A stretch of 64,000 bases of DNA from Actimicrobium sp. CCC2.4 (GCF_034347385.1 NZ_CP133777.1:372001-436000), one strand, 5' to 3'; positions 1-12,393 are shown, numbered from the stretch's first letter. Notes: generated by a model not told the origin, from the letters alone. A program made the numbers and translations.

Positions 1-784
1 CGTTGTCGGCTTTGCTCGCGTGTTCTTCGCTACCTTTTTCGATGTTCTCGAATTTTAGTTTCTGAAACTTGTCGGCGTCGGTGTAGACAGCAGGTCCGGT
101 GAAGGTGCTGTAGAACGAGGACTCGCCTTCAGGCTTGCTGCCATCACGTACCAGTTGCAAGTAGACCGACGGCGTGACTGCTGTTGCACCGGTATTGGTG
201 ACGTCATGTTTCAGGTCGATGTGATAATCAGCGCGCTTGAATGTGTAGGTTTTCGTCAGCTTGACGCCACCCTGGTCGGCATCGAGTACCAACTGCAAGG
301 TGCCACTGGCATCCATCGTTCGCCCGCCGGGACGAGCTACAAAAAGGGTTTTATGGCTAGGGAAGGCGCCGCCGATCAAGCCGGTTTCGGCCAGGTAAGT
401 GCGGCTTGTGCTGTTGTCGAATAAGACGATGTTCTTTGTCTTGTCGATGGTGTCTTTGTGCTTGAGCAACTCAAGACGTTTCAATTCGCCACCTTGCGTA
501 TCGATATCCGCCTTGAAGATATCGGTAGTGATCGTGATGGTTTCGCCTTTGGTGGTGGCGGCTATATTCGCAGCGTCCACGCCGATAGCGGTACCTGGTG
601 CGGTGGCTGGAGTTGGAAGCGCTGCCGAATTGGCATTGGCAGGACCGGTATCGGCGGGCTTTGCCTGCTCGCTGGTGCCCGGGAACAGCATGGGAGGCTT
701 GCCATTGTGTTGCTGCCATTTATCCCAAAGCATCAACAGAGACAAGGAGAACACAACCCACAGCACGGTACGTCGAATATCCAT
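1..784 (-). CDS. yidC: Membrane protein insertase YidC, 3' part outside the window
   Basis: YidC inserts and folds inner-membrane proteins, alone or with SecYEG. I translated the minus strand from the ATG at 784: it begins MDIRRTVLWVVFSLSLLMLW, the usual N-terminal anchor followed by KWQQHNGKPPMLFPG. A Pro/Ala/Thr-rich linker comes next, then the start of the periplasmic beta-domain (GELKRLELLKHKD). About 261 residues are visible; the conserved C-terminal transmembrane core lies to the left of the window. It is the last gene of the leftward rpmH-rnpA-yidD-yidC set, 31 bp after yidD. Identity is secure from sequence and position; only the 3' end is missing. Confidence 0.95.
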   Translation of the reverse strand, partial: MDIRRTVLWVVFSLSLLMLWDKWQQHNGKPPMLFPGTSEQAKPADTGPANANSAALPTPATAPGTAIGVDAANIAATTKGETITITTDIFKADIDTQGGELKRLELLKHKDTIDKTKNIVLFDNSTSRTYLAETGLIGGAFPSHKTLFVARPGGRTMDASGTLQLVLDADQGGVKLTKTYTFKRADYHIDLKHDVTNTGATAVTPSVYLQLVRDGSKPEGESSFYSTFTGPAVYTDADKFQKLKFENIEKGSEEHASKADN

Positions 785-815
785 AAGTGTTTTAAATAAT
801 TGAGTAGTCAGGAGT

Positions 816-1079
816 TCAGTGGTGGTGGCAGTCGCAGGAGGGTGTCGCAGCGGTACTCGCGGTGTCGCGTTGTGGTACCGGATCTAGCCCTCCCAGATGC
901 CACGGATGGCATCTGGCCAAACGCTTGGCCGCGAGGATACCGCCTTTCAGTGCTCCGTGCTCGGTAATCGCCTGCGCGGCATAGTCCGAACAGCTCGGAA
1001 GAAAGCGGCAATTTTGTCCCAGAAAAGGACTGATGCCTAATTTATAGGCACGCAAGAGCAGGAGCAATATCGACTTCAA
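816..1079 (-). CDS. yidD: YidD membrane protein insertion efficiency factor
   Basis: YidD is a small cytoplasmic, membrane-associated protein that assists YidC-dependent insertion. The family core is visible as [19 protein letters not shown] followed by [11 protein letters not shown], with the paired cysteines of the family and an R-CHPWHLGG block. The reading frame is open further upstream, but the conserved protein begins at a TTG at 1079 that shares bases with the TGA stop of rnpA (TTGA overlap), which points to translational coupling. From this start the product is 87 residues, normal for YidD. The tail is His/Cys-rich (SCDCHHH). The TTG start is an inference from family alignment. Confidence 0.9.
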   Translation of the reverse strand: MKSILLLLLRAYKLGISPFLGQNCRFLPSCSDYAAQAITEHGALKGGILAAKRLARCHPWHLGGLDPVPQRDTASTAATPSCDCHHH

Positions 1080-1480
1080 ACGGTCCTCTTGGGCCGCTGC
1101 GATGCAAATAGCAGCAGTAGCTCTGCCCGCAACATAGCTTTCAAGGTCGTTGTGGTAGCAGGGCCCTTGCGAACATTGACGGGCTTCGAGAGCCGTACGA
1201 TGCAATCGATTGGTGGCAGCTCCGCAATCCGGAACAATTCTCTGGTAATGCGCTTGACGGTATTGCGCGTGACGGCGCGTGGTGCCAATCGCTTGGCGGC
1301 CACGACGCCCAGGCGGGCGTGAGTCAGTGCATTGACGCGGGTGTACAGCACGAAATGGGCGCTGCGAAACACCGGCCGCAAACGAAAAACGGATGAAAAT
1401 TCATCCGTTTTAACGATGCGCCGTTCGCGTGCAAAGTCCTGTGAACAGACGCTAATCACGCCAGCTATAAGCTGTTGCAA
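1076..1480 (-). CDS. rnpA: Ribonuclease P protein component
   Basis: This is the protein subunit of RNase P, which helps the catalytic RNA mature tRNA 5' ends. The 134-residue product carries the signature basic helix [14 protein letters not shown] (the RNR motif), preceded by [15 protein letters not shown] and an N-terminal [17 protein letters not shown]. The length is typical. It lies 6 bp after rpmH and overlaps the yidD start by 4 bp, the conserved order in most bacteria. The first 12 or so residues are less conserved, so a start slightly downstream is possible. Confidence 0.95.
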   Translation of the reverse strand: MQQLIAGVISVCSQDFARERRIVKTDEFSSVFRLRPVFRSAHFVLYTRVNALTHARLGVVAAKRLAPRAVTRNTVKRITRELFRIAELPPIDCIVRLSKPVNVRKGPATTTTLKAMLRAELLLLFASQRPKRTV

Positions 1481-1486
1481 CAGGTT

Positions 1487-1621
1487 TTAAGCTGCCAGGC
1501 GCTTACGGCCCTTGCTGCGACGTGCGTTAAGCACAGCGCGGCCGCCGCGGGTTGCCATGCGAGCGCGAAAGCCATGGGTACGCTTACGGCGAACGACGGA
1601 GGGTTGATAAGTACGTTTCAT
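1487..1621 (-). CDS. rpmH: 50S ribosomal protein L34
   Basis: L34 is a small, very basic protein of the large ribosomal subunit. The 44-residue sequence starts [19 protein letters not shown] and ends [11 protein letters not shown], an almost invariant family pattern, which fixes the start at 1621 although the frame is open to 1720. It is the first gene of the leftward rpmH-rnpA-yidD-yidC operon. A good sigma-70 promoter (1806-1835) lies about 180 bp upstream in the origin region, so the leader is long. Confidence 0.97.
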   Translation of the reverse strand: MKRTYQPSVVRRKRTHGFRARMATRGGRAVLNARRSKGRKRLAA

Positions 1622-1805
1622 TGTGGTCTCGCTAATCAGCAGGAAAAAATCGGAGTATGAAAGCCGGAGCATTGCCCCGGTCCGGGGTTGTCTGCGGCCC
1701 GGTGCCCGAAAGCGCTTCAATCGTTCTTCACTCTGTCCCCAGAGGCGGATGAAGCTGCTAACGGCAACAGCATGGTACGCAGGCGGGTCGAACAGTGAAC
1801 CCAGG

Positions 1806-1835
1806 ATTAGACAGCACTTTTAGCTTGCTTGTCAA
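1806..1835 (-). promoter_or_regulatory. Predicted sigma-70 promoter of the rpmH operon
   Basis: On the minus strand a perfect -35 box TTGACA (1830-1835) is followed after 18 bp by TCTAAT (1806-1811), five of six matches to the -10 consensus. It faces rpmH and implies a leader of about 180 nt containing a small GC-rich hairpin near 1675-1690. Confidence 0.6.
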
Positions 1836-1900
1836 TTACTTAGCGAGAATTCCTGATGCAGACTGAATGCTCGCCTCGCGCCGAAATAGTCCTTCCCGCC

Positions 1901-1909
1901 TGTGGATAA
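1901..1909 (-). promoter_or_regulatory. DnaA box in the origin region
   Basis: TGTGGATAA is the reverse complement of the consensus DnaA box TTATCCACA. It lies about 130 bp upstream of dnaA and overlaps the likely -35 region of the dnaA promoter, consistent with both origin binding and DnaA autoregulation. Confidence 0.8.
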
Positions 1910-1931
1910 CTCCCTCCGTCAAGGGTAGAAT
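1903..1931 (+). promoter_or_regulatory. Possible dnaA promoter
   Basis: TAGAAT at 1926-1931 matches five of six -10 positions. Seventeen bases upstream, TGGATA (1903-1908) matches four of six -35 positions and lies inside the DnaA box. The arrangement would let DnaA repress its own gene. The weak -35 makes this tentative. Confidence 0.4.
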
Positions 1932-2038
1932 ACGAATCGATATGGCCTTCCCTCCCAGGCTGCTGCAACCGGTCCGAGGGTAATGACCGCACTGTACGTT
2001 AGTGCCATCGCGCCTCCCCCCAATTCAATAGAAGATGC

Positions 2039-3433
2039 ATGGATAATTTCTGGCAAACCTGCTCAGCTCAGCTGGAGCAGGAATTAACGCCGCAGCAATT
2101 TAGCGCCTGGATCAAACCGCTGGTGCCCCTCGATTACGAAGAGGGCCGGTTGCGCATCGCCGCGCCTAACCGGTTCAAGCTGGACTGGGTGAAAACGCAA
2201 TTCGCCAATCGTATTACGGTACTGGCAGGTCAGTATTGGGAAGAGCCGATCGACGTGCAGTTTGTGCTCGACCCACGTCTTAATGCGCCACGCAAGCCGA
2301 CCGCAGCAATGCCGGTGGCAGCGCGGGCCGAAAGTAACGGCATTAACGGAATGTCGGCGTCAATTGACGGATTGATCGATTTGCCGCCGGTCGACAGTGC
2401 GCCGCGCCGCGACCAGAGTCGCGTCAATACGGCGCTGACCTTTGACAGTTTCGTGACCGGCAAGGCGAACCAGCTTGCACGTGCCGCCGCCATTCAGGTC
2501 GCTGATAATCCGGGCGTCTCGTATAACCCGCTGTTCCTGTATGGCGGCGTCGGTCTCGGCAAAACCCATCTGGTACATGCGATCGGCAACCAGGTCATGG
2601 CAGACAATCCATCCGCCAAAATTCGCTACATTCATGCTGAACAATATGTCCGCGACGTTGTCACCGCGTACCAGCGCAAAGGTTTTGATGACTTCAAGCG
2701 CTATTACCATTCGCTCGATGTCCTGCTGATCGATGATATTCAATTCTTTGGCGGCAAGAGCCGCACCCAGGAAGAATTCTTTTATGCCTTCGAGGCGCTC
2801 ATCGCAGCCAAGAAGCAGATCATCATCACCAGCGATACCTATCCGAAAGAAATCACCGGCATGGATGACCGTCTGATTTCGCGTTTTGATTCCGGCCTGA
2901 CGGTGGCCGTGGAGCCGCCCGAGCTCGAAATGCGCGTGGCGATTCTGCTGAAAAAAGCGGCACAGGAAGGCGTTAATTTTTCTGATGACGTGGCGTTCTT
3001 CGTGGCCAAACACTTGCGCTCGAACGTGCGTGAACTGGAAGGCGCGTTGCGCAAAATCCTGGCGTTCTCGCGTTTCCATGGCAAGGACATCACGATCGAA
3101 GTCGTCAAGGATGCGCTGAAGGATTTGCTCTCGGTACAGAACCGTCAGATCTCGGTAGAAAACATCCAGAAGACGGTCGCGGACTTTTTCAATATCAAAG
3201 TCGCTGACATGTACTCGAAAAAGCGTCCGGCGAACATCGCCCGTCCGCGCCAGATTGCCATGTACCTGGCCAAGGAGTTGACGCAAAAAAGTCTGCCGGA
3301 AATTGGCGAGCTGTTTGGTGGTCGCGATCACACCACGGTCTTGCATGCGGTCCGCAAGATTGGTGCCGATCGCTCGAAGAGTCCCGAGTGCAACCACGAA
3401 TTGCATGTGCTCGAACAAACGCTGAAAGGGTAA
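2039..3433 (+). CDS. dnaA: Chromosomal replication initiator DnaA
   Basis: DnaA binds oriC, oligomerises with ATP and melts the origin. The 464 residues show all four domains: N-terminal domain I ([20 protein letters not shown]), a variable linker around residues 80-130, the AAA+ core with Walker [11 protein letters not shown] and Walker [10 protein letters not shown], and the C-terminal DNA-binding domain with the DnaA-box recognition signature [15 protein letters not shown]. Length and order are normal for betaproteobacteria. It heads the rightward dnaA-dnaN-gyrB block. The ATG at 2039 is fixed by the conserved N-terminus. Confidence 0.98.
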   Translation: MDNFWQTCSAQLEQELTPQQFSAWIKPLVPLDYEEGRLRIAAPNRFKLDWVKTQFANRITVLAGQYWEEPIDVQFVLDPRLNAPRKPTAAMPVAARAESNGINGMSASIDGLIDLPPVDSAPRRDQSRVNTALTFDSFVTGKANQLARAAAIQVADNPGVSYNPLFLYGGVGLGKTHLVHAIGNQVMADNPSAKIRYIHAEQYVRDVVTAYQRKGFDDFKRYYHSLDVLLIDDIQFFGGKSRTQEEFFYAFEALIAAKKQIIITSDTYPKEITGMDDRLISRFDSGLTVAVEPPELEMRVAILLKKAAQEGVNFSDDVAFFVAKHLRSNVRELEGALRKILAFSRFHGKDITIEVVKDALKDLLSVQNRQISVENIQKTVADFFNIKVADMYSKKRPANIARPRQIAMYLAKELTQKSLPEIGELFGGRDHTTVLHAVRKIGADRSKSPECNHELHVLEQTLKG

Positions 3434-3453
3434 GCAGGCCTTGCTTGCGGTCC

Positions 3454-3462
3454 TGTGGATAA
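3454..3462 (-). promoter_or_regulatory. DnaA box between dnaA and dnaN
   Basis: A second exact TGTGGATAA lies 21 bp after the dnaA stop in the 214-bp dnaA-dnaN gap. Its sequence context (CCTGTGGATAACTC) repeats that of the box at 1901. It could titrate DnaA or regulate dnaN, or form part of a split origin. Confidence 0.7.
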
Positions 3463-3647
3463 CTCTCGCAAGGCTGGCGCCGGCTGGTCTTGCGAATCGT
3501 GCGGAGACGCGCATTTTGTCAGCAGTAAAACCTTTTCTGTCAAAATACGCGGCGAGGAAGACTGCAGTCTGATTCAAGGGGCCGGATCCAGTGGCAGGGT
3601 ATTCACTGGCGCCATTTCCACCAACAATGATTACCAAGGATGACACC

Positions 3648-4754
3648 ATGCAATTGGTTAAAACCAGCAGAGACACCTTACTCCGGCCACTGCAAATTGT
3701 GAGCGGTATTGTCGAGCGTCGGCACACATTGCCGATTCTGGCCAATATTCTCATACGCAAGGATGGCGACAAGGTCTCGTTTCTGTCGACGGACATCGAA
3801 GTCCAGATTACTACTCACATCACGGTCGACGGCGGCGAAGAGCTGGCCGCGACCACCGTGGCGGCGCGCAAGCTGCTCGATATTTTGCGCGCGCTGCCCG
3901 AGTCCGGCGATGTCTCGCTGACACTGGCCAACAAGCGCATGACGGTTCAGTCCGGTAAGTCGCGCTTTGCACTGCAAACACTGGCTGCCGACGAATTCCC
4001 GACTGTCACGCAAGCCGAGCATTACAGCGCGCAATTGAGCCTGCCGCAAAAGACGCTCAAGCACCTGTTCAACATGGTCCATTTTTCGATGGCCCAGCAA
4101 GATATCCGCTACTACCTCAACGGGTTGTTGCTGGTGGTCGATGGCAAGAACGTGATTGCAGTGGCCACTGACGGCCATCGACTGGCGTTTTGCCAGGTCG
4201 AGACCGAGCAGGAATTCACGCGCCAGGAAGTCATCATCCCGCGCAAGACCATCATCGAATTGCAGCGCTTGCTCGAAGACACCGACGAGCTGGTCCAGAT
4301 CGACATCGCGCCCAATCAGGTCAAGCTGACCTTCGCCGATATCGAGCTGATTTCAAAACTGGTCGAAGGCAAATTCCCTGACTACACCCGCGTCGTGCCG
4401 AAGGGCTACAAGAACAATTTCACGCTGGGTCGCGACCAGTTGCTGCGCTCGCTGCAACGCGCCGCCATCATGACCAGCGACAAGTTCAAGGGCGTGCGCT
4501 GCATCGTCACACCCGGTAGCATGAAGGTCAGTTCGACCAACGCCGATCAGGAAGAGTCGGTCGAAGAGATCGAAATCGACTACGGTGGTGACAGCGTCGA
4601 TATCGGTTTCAATGTCACGTACCTGCTCGATGTACTCAACAATCTCAAGTGCGACCAGGTCAACATCGCGCTGGGTGACGCCAATTCATCGGCGCTGATT
4701 ACCATTCCCGAGAATGCGGATTTTAAGTACGTCGTGATGCCGATGCGAATTTGA
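3648..4754 (+). CDS. dnaN: DNA polymerase III beta subunit (sliding clamp)
   Basis: DnaN forms the ring-shaped clamp that tethers DNA polymerase III to its template. The product begins MQLVKTSRDTLLRPLQIVSG and ends DFKYVVMPMRI, both family hallmarks, and the 368 residues match the usual length of about 366. The three-domain clamp fold is recognisable from internal blocks such as GLLLVVDGKNVIAVATDGHRL. The frame is open 57 bp further upstream, but the conserved start is the ATG at 3648. It follows dnaA after a gap carrying a DnaA box, so it may have its own promoter. Confidence 0.97.
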   Translation: MQLVKTSRDTLLRPLQIVSGIVERRHTLPILANILIRKDGDKVSFLSTDIEVQITTHITVDGGEELAATTVAARKLLDILRALPESGDVSLTLANKRMTVQSGKSRFALQTLAADEFPTVTQAEHYSAQLSLPQKTLKHLFNMVHFSMAQQDIRYYLNGLLLVVDGKNVIAVATDGHRLAFCQVETEQEFTRQEVIIPRKTIIELQRLLEDTDELVQIDIAPNQVKLTFADIELISKLVEGKFPDYTRVVPKGYKNNFTLGRDQLLRSLQRAAIMTSDKFKGVRCIVTPGSMKVSSTNADQEESVEEIEIDYGGDSVDIGFNVTYLLDVLNNLKCDQVNIALGDANSSALITIPENADFKYVVMPMRI

Positions 4755-4852
4755 TTCGTCGTCCACGGGTCATTGCAAGGGACCTGATGGTCCCTTGCCG
4801 CTTTACAGAATGCGATTTATTTCAGCAGTCCCAGCAGTCAGTCACCGTTTAG

Positions 4853-7360
<2,508 letters not shown>

Positions 7361-7377
7361 TGGCTAGCTCGCATTGG

Positions 7378-7428
7378 CGGCGCCGCAGGTATTCGCAGAA
7401 GTCCGGTGAATACTTGCGGCGCCGTTTT
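7378..7428 (+). terminator. Rho-independent terminator after gyrB
   Basis: A 17-bp stem (7378-7394 with 7408-7424, one G-T pair) with a 13-nt loop is followed by TTTT. The stem is very GC-rich at its base (CGGCGCCGCA). It starts 18 bp after the gyrB stop and separates gyrB from the convergent UvrA-like gene. Confidence 0.85.
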
Positions 7429-7447
7429 ACTTTGTGGACGGAAGCGA

Positions 7448-9991
7448 TCAGGCCAGCGCCCGCGCCAGATACGGCGCGCTGCGGCTGTCCGTATGGCGCG
7501 CCACCTGATCCGGCGGCGCGCTGACCACAACGCGACCGCCCTTGTCGCCGGCGCCGGGACCGATGTCGATGACCCAATCGCTGGCGGCAACCACGCGCAT
7601 GTCATGTTCGACCACGATCACGGTATTGCCCGAGGCGACCAGCGCATCGAGCTGCGCGATTAATTTATCGATGTCCGACGGATGCAGTCCCGTGGTCGGT
7701 TCATCGAGAATATAGAGCGTGTCGCCGCGCTGCGGCCGCTGCAATTCGGTGGCCAGTTTGACGCGTTGCGCTTCGCCGCCGGACAGTTCGGTGGCGGCCT
7801 GACCGAGTCGCAAATAACCCAGTCCGACCTCGCGCAAGACAGACAAGGGCCGCCGCAGCGGTGCTTCGTCAGCAAAAAATTCCCACGCGGCGTCGACCGT
7901 CATCGCCAGCACTTCGGCGACATTCTTGTCTCGGTAGCGGATGGCCAGCGTGTCGTCGTTATAGCGCGCGCCGTGACATGCCGGACAGGGGGCGTACACG
8001 CTAGGCAAAAACAATAATTCAACCATCACCTGACCCTCGCCGGCGCACGTCGCGCAACGCCCCTTGGCGACGTTGAACGAAAACCGGCCGGCATCATACC
8101 TGTGGCGACGCGCGTCATCGGTCATCGCAAAGAGCTTGCGCACGTAATCGAACAGGCCGGTATAGGTCGCCAGATTCGAGCGCGGCGTGCGGCCGATCGG
8201 TTTCTGATCGACTTGCACAAGACGCTTTATACCTTCCATACCAGCGACGATACGTCCGCCGGTCGGGATCACGGCGCGATGCTCCTGCGCGTCTGCATCC
8301 TCGTCCTCGGGTGCGATCTCGTGGCCCAGAGAGGTGCCGACCAGGTCCACTAGCGCCTGGCTCACCAGACTGGATTTGCCGGATCCGGAGACGCCGGTCA
8401 CGCTGGTCAGCACGCCCAGCGGAAAGGCCGCATCGAGGTGCGCAAGATTATTGCGGGTCACGCCTTCGAGTCGCAGCCAGCGATCCGGCACACGCGGCGT
8501 GCGGCGTGTGCCGGCCGGTCCGGCAAACAGGTAACGCCGGGTTTGTGATGCCTCGACCTCTGCCAGCCCTGCCGGCGGACCGCTGTACAACACGAGTCCA
8601 CCGTGCTCGCCGGCTCCCGGACCGACATCGACGATCCAGTCTGCCTGCCGGATGATATCCAGATCATGTTCGACCACGAACAGCGAATTGCCGGAGGCCT
8701 TGAGCCGCGCCAGCGTCGTCAGCAGCGCCTCGGTGTCGGCCGGATGCAAGCCGGCGGAAGGCTCGTCAAGCACATACACGACGCCGAACAGATTGGAGCG
8801 CACCTGCGTCGCCAGGCGCAAGCGCTGCAGCTCGCCAGGCGACAGCGTTGGTGTACTGCGTTCCAGGGTCAGATAGCCCAGTCCGAGATCCAGCAGGACG
8901 GCGAGCCGCTCGATCAGATCGGCGGCAATGCGCTGCGTGACGAGAATTTTTTCGGGATGTTCACGCTGCTGTCTGGCGTCGACCTTCGCAGTGCCATCGG
9001 CGAATGGCGCGAGGATGGCACCAAGACGGTTGAGCGGCAGCCGCGCGATAGCGGCGATATCGTACCCGGCGAAGGTGACCGACAGCGCTTCGCGGCGCAG
9101 CCGTTTGCCCCTGCACAGCGGGCAGTCGGCACTGAGCAGATACTGCGCCACCCGTTTTTTCATTAGCGCGCTGTTGGTCGAGGCGAAGGTCTGCAGCACG
9201 TATTTTTTTGCACTCGTGAAGGTCCCCTGATAGCTGGGCAGCGCCTTGCGCTTGAGCGCCGCGCGCACTTCGGCGGCACTGAAACCGGAATACACAGGCA
9301 CGCTCGGTTGCTCGTCGGTGAACAGAATCCAGTCGCGGTCTTTTTTCGGCAAGTCACGCCACGGTGTATCGACGTCGTAGCCGAGCGTTACCAGGATCTC
9401 GCGCAGGTTCTGGCCATGCCAGGCCGAAGGCCAGGCGGCGATAGCGCGCTCGCGGATGGTCAGCCGGTCGTCCGGTACCAGCGAGCGTTCGGTCACGTCA
9501 TAGACCCGGCCAAGGCCATGACATTCGGGGCAGGCGCCTTCCGGCGTATTGGCTGAAAACGATTCCGCGTACAGCAGCGGCTGGTCCGCCGGATAGTCAC
9601 CGGCGCGCGAGTACAGCATGCGCAGCAGATTCGACAAGGTCGTCACGCTGCCCACCGACGAGCGGGTGGTCGGCGAGCCGCGCTGCTGCTGCAACGCCAC
9701 CGCCGGCGGCAAACCGTCAATGTCATCGACGTCCGGCACGGCCATCTGATTGAACAAGCGCCGCGCATAGGGCGACACCGATTCCAGATAGCGCCGTTGC
9801 GCTTCCGCATACAGCGTGCCGAACGCCAGCGACGACTTGCCCGAGCCGGAAACGCCGGTGAACACCACCAGCGCATCGCGCGGGATATCGACATCGATAT
9901 TTTTCAGATTGTGTTCACGCGCGCCGCGTACGCGGACGTTGCCGCTGCTCGTGAACTTGCGGTCCGGCTGGCGGGAAGATGGCTTGGGCAT
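7448..9991 (-). CDS. UvrA-like excinuclease ATPase lacking the UvrB-binding domain
   Basis: The protein has two ABC ATPase modules: Walker [17 protein letters not shown] signature [14 protein letters not shown] with Walker [14 protein letters not shown], then a second set [27 protein letters not shown] and [11 protein letters not shown]. Zinc-finger cysteines are present ([32 protein letters not shown]). In canonical UvrA (about 940 residues) a UvrB-binding domain of over 100 residues precedes the first CPECHGLG; here that region is missing and the protein is about 847 residues. It therefore looks like a UvrA2/class II paralogue, tied to damage or drug tolerance in some bacteria, rather than the housekeeping UvrA. 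The frame opens with a GTG at 10006; I prefer the ATG at 9991. Confidence 0.88.
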   Translation of the reverse strand: MPKPSSRQPDRKFTSSGNVRVRGAREHNLKNIDVDIPRDALVVFTGVSGSGKSSLAFGTLYAEAQRRYLESVSPYARRLFNQMAVPDVDDIDGLPPAVALQQQRGSPTTRSSVGSVTTLSNLLRMLYSRAGDYPADQPLLYAESFSANTPEGACPECHGLGRVYDVTERSLVPDDRLTIRERAIAAWPSAWHGQNLREILVTLGYDVDTPWRDLPKKDRDWILFTDEQPSVPVYSGFSAAEVRAALKRKALPSYQGTFTSAKKYVLQTFASTNSALMKKRVAQYLLSADCPLCRGKRLRREALSVTFAGYDIAAIARLPLNRLGAILAPFADGTAKVDARQQREHPEKILVTQRIAADLIERLAVLLDLGLGYLTLERSTPTLSPGELQRLRLATQVRSNLFGVVYVLDEPSAGLHPADTEALLTTLARLKASGNSLFVVEHDLDIIRQADWIVDVGPGAGEHGGLVLYSGPPAGLAEVEASQTRRYLFAGPAGTRRTPRVPDRWLRLEGVTRNNLAHLDAAFPLGVLTSVTGVSGSGKSSLVSQALVDLVGTSLGHEIAPEDEDADAQEHRAVIPTGGRIVAGMEGIKRLVQVDQKPIGRTPRSNLATYTGLFDYVRKLFAMTDDARRHRYDAGRFSFNVAKGRCATCAGEGQVMVELLFLPSVYAPCPACHGARYNDDTLAIRYRDKNVAEVLAMTVDAAWEFFADEAPLRRPLSVLREVGLGYLRLGQAATELSGGEAQRVKLATELQRPQRGDTLYILDEPTTGLHPSDIDKLIAQLDALVASGNTVIVVEHDMRVVAASDWVIDIGPGAGDKGGRVVVSAPPDQVARHTDSRSAPYLARALA

Positions 9992-10091
9992 GGTGGCGAG
10001 GATCACGGAGCGATAAGCCGGCCGATGCTACGCAGCGCGCTACCACGGGTCTGTACGGCAACGAACAGACCCGCCCGGTACGCCGCGGAAT

Positions 10092-10754
10092 TTACGCCGG
10101 CGCGCCGGCCTGACGGCGCGGGTCGGCCTTCGCAAACGCGTCAAGTGCTTCGCAACTCGCCATGATCCGGTCGACGGTCGGGATGTCGGCAACAGTGATC
10201 TTGAAGACGCGGGCGACGACAATGATGCTGGCCAGGCAGATGTCGGCGCTGGTCGGCGTATCGCCATGGCAGAACAGGCCGGTGCCGGCTTCCGATGCGA
10301 GGCGCTGTTCCAGTGCCTGCAAGCCCGTCGTGAACCAGTGAATTTGCCATGCACGCCAGGCGGCATCATCGAAGTCACGGGTACCGGTCAGATACTTTTT
10401 AACGCGCGGTGTGATCAGCGGATGGGTATCGCCGGCCAGCATCGCCGCCAGTGAGCGCACCCTTGCACGGGCATGCAATCCGGTCGGCAGCAAGGCCGGC
10501 AACGGCTGCAGTTCATCGAGGAATTCGAGGATCGCCAGCGATTGCGTCAGCGGTGCCTGACCGGCTTCGAGCAACGCCGGAATCGCACCCATCGGATTAA
10601 TCTCCAGAAAGGCGGCGCTGCGCTGTTCGCCGCTATCGAGATTGATGATGCGCTCGTGGGCGCTCAGGCCTTTCAGGTTCAGCGCAACGCGCACCCGATA
10701 GGTGGCCGAGGTGCGCCAGAAGGCAAATAATTCGAATGCAGGTGCTTGGGACAT
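10092..10754 (-). CDS. Zeta-class glutathione S-transferase / maleylacetoacetate isomerase-like
   Basis: The 220-residue protein has a thioredoxin-like N-terminal domain with FWRTSATYRVRVALNLKGL, close to the SSAxYRVRIALNLKGL signature of maleylacetoacetate isomerases, then NPMGAIPALLEAG and the SLAILEFLDEL block that binds the glutathione gamma-glutamyl end. The helical C-terminal domain follows (DTHPLITPRVKKYLTG; CHGDTPTSADICLA). The family isomerises maleylacetoacetate in tyrosine catabolism, but no fumarylacetoacetase or homogentisate gene lies nearby, so the substrate is open. The start at 10754 has a GGAG-type ribosome site; a longer open frame upstream is not conserved-looking. Confidence 0.85.
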   Translation of the reverse strand: MSQAPAFELFAFWRTSATYRVRVALNLKGLSAHERIINLDSGEQRSAAFLEINPMGAIPALLEAGQAPLTQSLAILEFLDELQPLPALLPTGLHARARVRSLAAMLAGDTHPLITPRVKKYLTGTRDFDDAAWRAWQIHWFTTGLQALEQRLASEAGTGLFCHGDTPTSADICLASIIVVARVFKITVADIPTVDRIMASCEALDAFAKADPRRQAGAPA

Positions 10755-10947
10755 GGCATCTCCGGTGGGTTGATAGTGAGGAACGGTATGATCGGTCTTC
10801 ATGCACGCATTGATGCTGTAAAAAACAGGTATCGTGTACGTCATGTTCCGTGGGCGGGTGTCTACACTAACAGACCATGCAGGCCTCGCAAATTTTTCAT
10901 CGTACAAATCCGCAGCCGACGCGCACCGATTGTTTTCACGGAGTTCA

Positions 10948-12393
10948 ATGATGTCGCCGTATCGCAAAAGCTTTTTATGGTGCTTGTGCTTTTGCCTGAT
11001 CCTGCCGATCGTGGAGGCGGTGGACCTGATCACGTCCTACCGTCAGGAAGAAAAATCTGCCCGGACACGGGTTTTCAATGCCAGCTTTCTGATCAGCGAA
11101 TGGATTCAGGGCGCGATGGAAAACTCCGACTACGTGCTGCGCGACATCATCGGCCATGTGTCAGAGGAGGCATTGCGCTATCCCGATACCGATCCGGCGC
11201 GCCAGGCGCGCATCACCCGGCTCATCGAGGCCAAGCGAATAACCCTGCCCAACGCCGCCGGCGTCGGTCTGGTCGACCGGAACTGCATCGTCACGCATAC
11301 CAATGCCCGGATCGGTGTCGATGCCAGTGGCCGCGAGTGGTGCAAGTCGCTGCAGGCCGATCCGCTGCGCGAGACCTTCGTATCGCATCTCTACCTGAAC
11401 AAGGCCGGACGGCTGTCGGTCACGCAAGTACGGCGCTTTCCCGGTCCCGGTGCGGGTTTCCATGGTTCGGCGGGTGTCTCGGTAGACCTCAGCTTTTTTT
11501 CCGCAAGGATTGCGCAGATGGCACTCGGCGCCGGCGGCACCATCGTCATTGCCGATACCCGGCTCGGTTTGTTGGCGCGCAAACCCGCCAGACCCGACCT
11601 GCTCGGTACCACCATCGACCATCCGCAGACCAGGGCATTCGTCGCCTCGGACGCCACCTACGCGTCGTATCGTGACCGGTCGATGGTGGACGGCCGCAAG
11701 CGTCTGTACGGTGTGCGCAAGGTCGACGACCTGCCCTTCATCGTTATCGTCGGTGAAGCCGATAGCGACTGGCAGGCCAGCTGGCGGCAGCGCGCGCTGG
11801 GCGAAACGGTGGCGCTACTGCTGCTCTGGACCATGGCGATCCTAATGTTACGCAAGCACTGGGCGCTACTGCGGCATCAGGAGATGCTGTCGCACATGGC
11901 CAATACCGATACGCTGGCCGGCATCGCCAACCGGCGTCATTTCATGTCCCGCTTCCAGGTTGAGCTCAAGCACGCGCAGCGCCACGGCACCGGCCTGGCT
12001 GTGCTTATTCTCGACATCGATCACTTCAAGCAGATCAACGATAGCTACGGCCACGCCACTGGCGATCAGGCCATCCTCGCCTGCGCGCGGGCGTGCCAGG
12101 CGGTGTTGCGTAACATTGATTTTCTGAGCCGTTTTGGTGGTGATGAGTTTGCGATTTTGCTATCGGATACCAGCGTCGAGGGCGCTCGGGTGGCCGCCGA
12201 GCGCTTGCGCCAGGAAATCCTGCAATGCCGGATTGCCGGCAATACCGGTGTGCAGGTGACGATGACCGCCAGCATCGGACTGGCGATGCTCGATGCCGGC
12301 ACTCCGGACGTCGAGGCAGCACTCGCCAAAGCCGATGCGGCGCTCTACCGGGCCAAGAGCCGGGGCCGCAATTGCATTGAGTTTGCTGCCTGA
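10948..12393 (+). CDS. Membrane-bound diguanylate cyclase with periplasmic sensor domain
   Basis: This is a predicted inner-membrane enzyme making cyclic di-GMP from two GTP. A first membrane helix lies at about residues 6-24, a Cache-like periplasmic region spans roughly 30-280, and a second helix (LLLLWTMAILML) lies near 285-300. The C-terminal GGDEF domain begins NTDTLAGIANRR and carries an intact active-site loop FGGDEF near residue 397. Five residues before that loop is RNID, a good RxxD product-inhibition site. Two ATGs are adjacent (10948 and 10951); the second is better spaced from the GGAG upstream. It diverges from the GST gene. The ligand is unknown. Confidence 0.9.
   Translation: MMSPYRKSFLWCLCFCLILPIVEAVDLITSYRQEEKSARTRVFNASFLISEWIQGAMENSDYVLRDIIGHVSEEALRYPDTDPARQARITRLIEAKRITLPNAAGVGLVDRNCIVTHTNARIGVDASGREWCKSLQADPLRETFVSHLYLNKAGRLSVTQVRRFPGPGAGFHGSAGVSVDLSFFSARIAQMALGAGGTIVIADTRLGLLARKPARPDLLGTTIDHPQTRAFVASDATYASYRDRSMVDGRKRLYGVRKVDDLPFIVIVGEADSDWQASWRQRALGETVALLLLWTMAILMLRKHWALLRHQEMLSHMANTDTLAGIANRRHFMSRFQVELKHAQRHGTGLAVLILDIDHFKQINDSYGHATGDQAILACARACQAVLRNIDFLSRFGGDEFAILLSDTSVEGARVAAERLRQEILQCRIAGNTGVQVTMTASIGLAMLDAGTPDVEAALAKADAALYRAKSRGRNCIEFAA

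Larger units (their letters stand above)
1622..2038. other. Origin region (oriC) between rpmH and dnaA
   Basis: This 417-bp non-coding stretch separates the leftward rpmH operon from rightward dnaA, the standard site of oriC in betaproteobacteria. I see one strict DnaA box (1901-1909), an A/T-richer patch around 1816-1856, and divergent promoters toward rpmH and dnaA. No dense DnaA-box cluster was found by eye, so the exact unwinding site is not fixed. No credible gene lies here. Confidence 0.75.

Noticed and set aside
2360-3796. Long open frame (478 codons) antisense to dnaA
   Set aside because: It lies wholly opposite dnaA and the dnaN start, has no family motif, and its composition fits a GC-rich shadow frame.
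10755-11033. N-terminal extension of the GST-like protein
   Set aside because: It has no family similarity and overlaps the divergent diguanylate cyclase gene; ATG 10754 has a good ribosome site and matches the fold start.
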